A stretch of 40,675 nt of DNA from JBCCSZ01 sp039199225 (GTDB lineage: Bacteria; Bacteroidota; Bacteroidia; Chitinophagales; Saprospiraceae): positions 1 through 40,675 of the forward strand of contig JBCCSZ010000020.1 in the NCBI GenBank assembly GCA_039199225.1, given 5' to 3'. The notes beneath the pieces were generated by a model. The model saw only the letters and a program-made list of their open reading frames with translations, was not told the DNA's origin and made no database searches. Within the stretch, counting starts at the first letter, position 1. Each line of letters starts with the position of its first letter. Of this stretch, positions 38,001 through 40,675 are shown piece after piece. The position numbers and the translations under genes were made by a program.

Positions 38001-38487
38001 TATGGGCATATGCACAGAGATTGAACGTACCATTTTCATCATTTCCATTCTCCCAAACACGGACGTAGAAAACCTCATTGATGTTTTCAAAATTACAGCC
38101 ATCTTCTACTGTCAGTCGGGGATCGTTACCACCACCGCTGTTGTCGTCGCAAGCCTCAAGGGTCAAGGATGCACAACTACCACTGTAGCTGTAGACAGCC
38201 ATCCCTCCATCGAACGCCCCGGTAGAGGTCAATTCCAAAGTGACGTGGTAGCCATTATTGGGCATGGTAAACTGAAACCAGACATCTCCTCCCGCATAAC
38301 CTCCACAACCCGGATCGGCTGGTCCACTCGTCGGCGTAGCTGCTGCATTGGTGTAGCTAACGGCATTACAGCTCGTTGCGACGCTCAATTCAATGGCATT
38401 ACAAGGATCATCATTCGAAGGTTGGGCCACAATAGTGCCGGTCAGCAGCATGACTAAAAGGCAGATAGATGTTCTAAGGGTCATCAT
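32014..38487 (-). CDS. Giant T9SS-exported surface protein with composite ~280-residue modules and CHU_C tail
   Basis: The start is set at 38487 (MMTLRTSICLLVMLLTGTIVAQ is a signal peptide; a TTG at 38511 is rejected), giving about 2157 residues. The N-terminus has two jelly-roll-like Cys-rich domains (starting near DDPCNAIEL and NTCCDAILL). PKD/Ig-like domains and short modules (...CSPNTIDL...) follow. Then come three full and one partial copies of a composite module, each with a ...VRFEI.GG..S.YVV part, a C-rich SxxCDC turn, VLHD...G.I and (V/I)SAIAGPDNG, plus an ISGxxxICxGDST domain. Two SprB-like units, a PKD-like domain and the CHU_C domain (FSPNGDGAND, FDRWGELLYE, GWDG) close the protein. 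No enzyme domain is recognised; an adhesin is inferred. Confidence 0.9.
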   Translation of the reverse strand: MMTLRTSICLLVMLLTGTIVAQPSNDDPCNAIELSVATSCNAVSYTNAAATPTSGPADPGCGGYAGGDVWFQFTMPNNGYHVTLELTSTGAFDGGMAVYSYSGSCASLTLEACDDNSGGGNDPRLTVEDGCNFENINEVFYVRVWENGNDENGTFNLCAYAHTPAVPDDVTGCTNNPVAGNTCCDAILLSDLFDGYCGNTQGYTADNVPLSAFCANIENNSWIAFTASDPTVIFDVVASSCSLGEGIQVAVFETSDCSNFNLVSNCWNPKTEASGTITATGLTAGENYYLMVDGFLEDTCDYTINVTSGVDQTNVTVDDDVICAGQSTFLRANVVGVGPFSYSWAPAASLDDPTSASPEASPTVSTNYTLTVTGPSGSSVHSIAVTVYTSTPTNLNISGNNNICENAPGEVFTAIADDALSYNWTVTGGTIVGSSTGSSLTVDWGAGNGTVCVEAVNECGSSAPQCINVTSIPRPNISAQNPPLACAPNTVNLTSIVISNTGSGGGFVTYHADSMDAVAGTPFLPSTIISNSGTYWIRMTSGNNCYDVTSVDVTIENPQLSVIDPQPTCSPNTIDLASVSINETNGFSNGSFTFYEDSLDATIMANAMSNTIVSQTNTYWVRYETPNGCFDVERINIVIDITPDLSDPITLAPICPGEMVDLDTINLPDANGATLDFKFFYTSEAVALLGFPGLAMTNTVVGAGSYWVWTGSSGGCSDVAEIQITESTPPTAAISGGGTVCPGDSIDITFSLTGSAPFEVSLSDGTNTILLSNLSDGAIVRLPVNGTTSYSLQAVTDATSCPGSISGGPVNANNSAAPTANLSGGGSICQGEDAVLTFNLTGTGPFDLTYADDQGGSFPLTNVSNGHTVTLQPAVSTTYNLISVLDNASCSGTFSGSAAFIVAPALQLINLREDCNPAKTFFTVRFEISGGDPSSYVVNGLSGTLSGNVFVSDPMPSNTTYSYTVFDNSGCPPITGSGQRECDCDTDAGTMDPNLIEVCANEVATAIHNGDEFLESGDILQYVLHDRSDASLGTILATGTTPSFSLLGNMSTGVTYYVSAIAGPDNGFGIVDQSHKCFSVAIGTPIRFTALPMATISGDAVICQDDSTLLTINFTAGIGPFDLVVADDQGGQIVLDDINDGHQFFVAPFVNTVYTIMSVADNTSASCGGNGQGSASVFILPFMTISNLQEACSFDKNTYVLSFDVTGGSGGPYMVTGLTGNMLGNTFTSDPIPAGTAYNITVDDGGTCPAIQLSGQEDCLCATNAGSMQTDTLFLCTGEDIVAVHNADQILDDLANDRLQFVLHDGDDSSIGNIMAVGNTPQFAFTNALSVGVVYHVSAIAGPDNGVGNVNPAHKCYRFSNGTPLVYYERPQVAISGDASICPGDSTDVTFSLLAGSGAVDLVLAIGSETENLTGIRDGDTYRVAPSATTTYTIQSVTDQSAAMCDGTTVGSAVVTVIDLPVVGNITHICNAINTAYQVRFEITGGNPSQYVVTGGTGMLDNATNTFTSDFIDAGTAYSFTVADGSPCDPIVVSGNHTCNCTSNVGQMSTDTLKVCGGEAAIGTYDPALEVLDGNDVLGFVLHDSRDTLLGNIFQAVSNGTFVHEPSLTFGTVYYISAVVGNDDGSGFPVLDRMADPCLSVAPGQPIVFYPSPEVGISGTTTICEGESTNLSFQLSGWPTYTVLYTDGTDTFGLFGIDDGHTIEVAPNTNTTYSLVSVRGGSLWACDGTIDPANASAQVDVTDVPEVNNLMIRCNDAGTAYSVSFDIIGGNAASYRIEGDTSVQLSGTSFTSSWYLGGSTYRFELTDGSGCPAVVLSSTEYCDCTPDILPQIELLQAISCSGESDGSLIVEPLAGEAPFRFDWNNGEEGEQIDSLSGGWYVVTMTDANNCESVDSFFLEDPVPITAVFTSQPIQCSGEASGWVTFSQVSGGTGDYSFFLNGETSTSDSIFLDLAAGSYIGQIVDANGCSWTDSITLLEPEPLVVDLGESREILFGDSTIIEATANLPIDTFEWLSQVPMPCTDCLSMQVKPEYTTRYRLQVTDVNGCEAIGEVIVIVSRDIPVYIPTVFSPNGDGANDTFMIYGGDAVERIESLRLFDRWGELLYEREDLQPGEESEGWDGLFRQKRMASGVYLYQAVIRFSDGSTRAINGDVTLLR
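33010..35772 (-). repeat. Composite protein module repeated at ~840-bp spacing
   Basis: Copies begin near 35772, 34940, 34105 and 33255 (the last partial). Each carries the fixed order of NL...C, [IV].GG, a C-rich turn, [LF]VLHD...G.I and SA[IV].G.D.G. The amino acid patterns agree well, while the DNA is diverged. Confidence 0.7.
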
Positions 38488-38720
38488 TGTCTCAATCGCT
38501 AAATTCAACAAATTGGAAATTGGCTACTCGTCTACCAGACCGGAAAAGAGATCAAATGCCGGTACAGTAGAAAATCTTCGTTGGAAGGGGGGAGGAAGAC
38601 TATCCGTAGAGCAATTGCAAAAGTTCTGCCATTTTAAAGAAATGATACCAGAAAGGAAAAAAGAGGGATTACTTCCCAAACAAAGAGAAAATTCAAGTAT
38701 TTACATATTAAATCCAGTCC

Positions 38721-40675
38721 TTACTTGACGAGCGTCAAGTCTCCATAGATGATTTTTTTACTGCCATCTTGTAGGAGGATTTCAGCATAATAGACGAAAA
38801 CGGCCGGGTTTAAGGCTTCTCCCTTCAGACGACCGTCCCATCCCATTCGAGGGTCGTTGGGAGGCATTTCTCTGGACTCATACATGAGTTCTCCCCAGCG
38901 GTCAAAGATGCGCAACACTAAAATTTGAGCGACCGAAGGGCCGCTGTACAGTACAAAGCGATCGTTGATGCCATCGCCGTTAGGCGTAAACGCATTGGGT
39001 GCAAATACAGGCGCTTGGGCATCGACTTCTATGGTGATTCGATCACTGACGGGGCATCCATTCTCGTCCCAATAGGTCAATTCATAACTGGTAGTGGAGA
39101 GTGGCCGAACCCATTGGGTAAAACAATCTGCGCAGGTCAAAGGCTCCTGGGGTTTCCATAGGAAAGAGTCGATCGTAGCTGATGGTATGTTGGTGATGGG
39201 AATCAACTCAATGCTGTCTCCAAGTACAATAGTGGTGTCATTCCCCAATTCTAAGGTAGGTCGTATCGGTGCTGATAAAACCAAGGTGGAATCCCACTCG
39301 CAGCCACTCGCATCTTGGACTGAGACATTGTAAGTCCCTTCCTTTAATTGCGGCCAAAAACGAATATCACTAAAAACCTCTCCATCCAGGCTGTACAAGA
39401 ATGGTTTCAGCCCTCCGAGGGGTTCGCCAATCTCAATCAGACCTGCGCTGCGACAATCCGGCATCCGACTGATCAATTGCACTTCAAAGCCCTCTGGCAA
39501 TCCTCCTACCTGCACGCTGTCTATGTTGCTGCAGCCATTAGAATCATCCGTAATTTGCAGCTGGTACCAGCCCGGTGAATTGGCCCGCACAGCCAAGGTA
39601 TCTAGGCGGGAAGACAGTCCCGGCCCCTGCCATTCAAAGGTATAATCAGCACCAGCAGATGATTGGCTGCCATCCAACCAGACTTCCGGCGTAAAGCAAT
39701 CAAGACTATCGGCGACCGAGAGTACTACCTCGGGAGGTTCCACATCCTGCATGATGAGTAGGTCTGCCGTATCTCGACACCCTTTGAGGGTATCTGCAAC
39801 GATCAGCCGTATGCCTGCCCCATTGTTCAACTCCAACATAGACCCGCTGGACAGCAAGCTATCATCGTCTACTGATAGCCATTCGTAGTCGACTCCACCA
39901 AAAGGCAAGGAATTCGATCCGTCTAGCACCACAGTTGGACTCGCACAACTGATTTGTTGCGCGCCTAATATCTGAATATCTGACCGCACCTCTATCTGAA
40001 CAATCTCTACAACAGCAATGCTATCGCAGCCTTCATCATCTGTCAGCGTATCTCGATAAATGCCTGCTTGTTCCAATACAGTCCCGGCAAAAGAAAAAGA
40101 TTCTCCTTCGCACAAGAAAACCATTTGAGAATCTCTTTTTGCATCGGTCACTTCCAATTGCAGCTCAATGATGCTGTCACAACCACCCTGCGTCTGCAAG
40201 GTATCCAAATAAACACCACTCTGCATCAACGATAAACCATTGAAGGTGAAACTACTACCTGCGCAGACTCGCTCTGACAAAACCGTCCGAACCGTATCCA
40301 ACACATTCAAACTCAGCTCTAACACACTATCACAACCAGCCTGCGTTTGCAACGTATCCAAGTAAATACCACTCTGGGTCAATGATAAACCATTAAAAGC
40401 AAAACTACTACCCATACATATCTGCTCCGACAAACTCGTCCGAACCGTATCCACTACACTCAAGCTCAACTCCAACACACTATCACAACCACCCTGCGTT
40501 TGCAACGTATCCAAGTAAATACCACTTTGCGTCAACAGCTCTCCATTAAATGCAAAACTACTACCCACACATATCTGCTCCGATAAGCTCGTCCGCACTG
40601 TATCCACCACACTCAGACTCAACTCCAACACACTATCACAACCACCCTGCGTTTGCAAGGTATCCAAGTACACAC
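38721..40675 (-). CDS. T9SS-exported repeat protein with CHU_C tail, partial (start beyond window)
   Basis: The reading frame is open to the right window edge, so the start lies outside; the visible GTG at 40671-40673 is an internal Val of a repeat. The ~651 residues contain a partial copy and further copies of a 51-residue repeat (CxGSSFxFNG, LTQSGIYLDTLQTQGGCDS, LELSL), then degenerate copies. PKD/Ig-like domains follow (DCFTPEVWLDGS, FEWQGPG), then one SprB-like unit (PFLYSLDGE...GTYNVSVQDASGCEW), a PKD-like domain with CxDC, and the CHU_C sorting domain (FTPNGDGIND, FDRWGELMYE, GWDG, ending DLTLVK). Function as a surface adhesin is inferred. It is upstream of, and on the same strand as, the two other giants. 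Confidence 0.88.
   Translation of the reverse strand, partial: VYLDTLQTQGGCDSVLELSLSVVDTVRTSLSEQICVGSSFAFNGELLTQSGIYLDTLQTQGGCDSVLELSLSVVDTVRTSLSEQICMGSSFAFNGLSLTQSGIYLDTLQTQAGCDSVLELSLNVLDTVRTVLSERVCAGSSFTFNGLSLMQSGVYLDTLQTQGGCDSIIELQLEVTDAKRDSQMVFLCEGESFSFAGTVLEQAGIYRDTLTDDEGCDSIAVVEIVQIEVRSDIQILGAQQISCASPTVVLDGSNSLPFGGVDYEWLSVDDDSLLSSGSMLELNNGAGIRLIVADTLKGCRDTADLLIMQDVEPPEVVLSVADSLDCFTPEVWLDGSQSSAGADYTFEWQGPGLSSRLDTLAVRANSPGWYQLQITDDSNGCSNIDSVQVGGLPEGFEVQLISRMPDCRSAGLIEIGEPLGGLKPFLYSLDGEVFSDIRFWPQLKEGTYNVSVQDASGCEWDSTLVLSAPIRPTLELGNDTTIVLGDSIELIPITNIPSATIDSFLWKPQEPLTCADCFTQWVRPLSTTSYELTYWDENGCPVSDRITIEVDAQAPVFAPNAFTPNGDGINDRFVLYSGPSVAQILVLRIFDRWGELMYESREMPPNDPRMGWDGRLKGEALNPAVFVYYAEILLQDGSKKIIYGDLTLVK
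40059..40675 (-). repeat. Tandem 153-bp (51-residue) repeats, continuing past the window edge
   Basis: Units occupy roughly 40518-40670, 40365-40517, 40212-40364 and 40059-40211. The first three are very similar in DNA (for example the ACCACCCTGC motif recurs at 40488 and 40641, exactly 153 bp apart); the fourth is more diverged. This implies recent expansion and possible copy-number variation. Confidence 0.85.

Noticed and set aside
40671..40673. GTG as start of the right-edge gene
   Set aside because: It is the Val of the repeat segment S-G-[IV]-Y-L-D-T and the frame stays open to the last base, so the gene starts outside the window.

Overview
The window looks like a chromosomal segment of a Bacteroidota bacterium, most likely of the Saprospiraceae/Lewinella type (inference). 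Three things support this. Several secreted proteins end in type IX secretion (T9SS) signals: two type A tails on the left and three type B gliding-associated (CHU_C) tails on the right. Several promoters match the Bacteroidota pattern TTTG/TTG then TAnnTTTG. There are also SprB-type repeats and a DUF2795-type small protein.

Left part (1-8.7 kb): a tandem pair of paralogous secreted proteins with T9SS tails, a BNR/Asp-box lipoprotein and a ~1,080-residue sortilin/VPS10-like beta-propeller protein. A 1-Cys peroxiredoxin follows on the minus strand. Next comes an unusual three-part protein: CBM48-like domain, histone-H1-like Lys/Ala linker and helix-hairpin-helix.

Middle part (8.8-21.5 kb): a TPR sensor histidine kinase converges on and overlaps an AraC-type regulator. 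Then come a small secreted protein, a YbjJ-like MFS transporter, and a minus-strand pair made of a MacB/FtsX-type permease without its ATPase and a lipoprotein with an M64-type zinc peptidase motif. After these lie housekeeping genes queA (queuosine synthesis) and cmk (cytidylate kinase), separated by a DUF2795 gene and an unrecognised 506-residue helical protein. Several intrinsic terminators are clear.

Right part (22.2-40.7 kb): three consecutive giant minus-strand genes for cell-surface or secreted proteins of 2947, about 2157 and more than 650 residues, the last cut by the window edge. All end in the same module order (SprB-like unit, PKD-like beta domain, CHU_C sorting domain). Each carries a different repeat array in front: 30 SprB units, three and a half copies of a ~280-residue composite module, and a 51-residue repeat that is nearly identical at DNA level. 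The SprB array contains a period-4 higher-order repeat. This looks like a locus for modular surface adhesins exported by T9SS, with a conserved tail and exchangeable repeat arrays, and it is the most interesting part of the window.

No rRNA, tRNA, CRISPR array, insertion sequence or prophage gene was seen.
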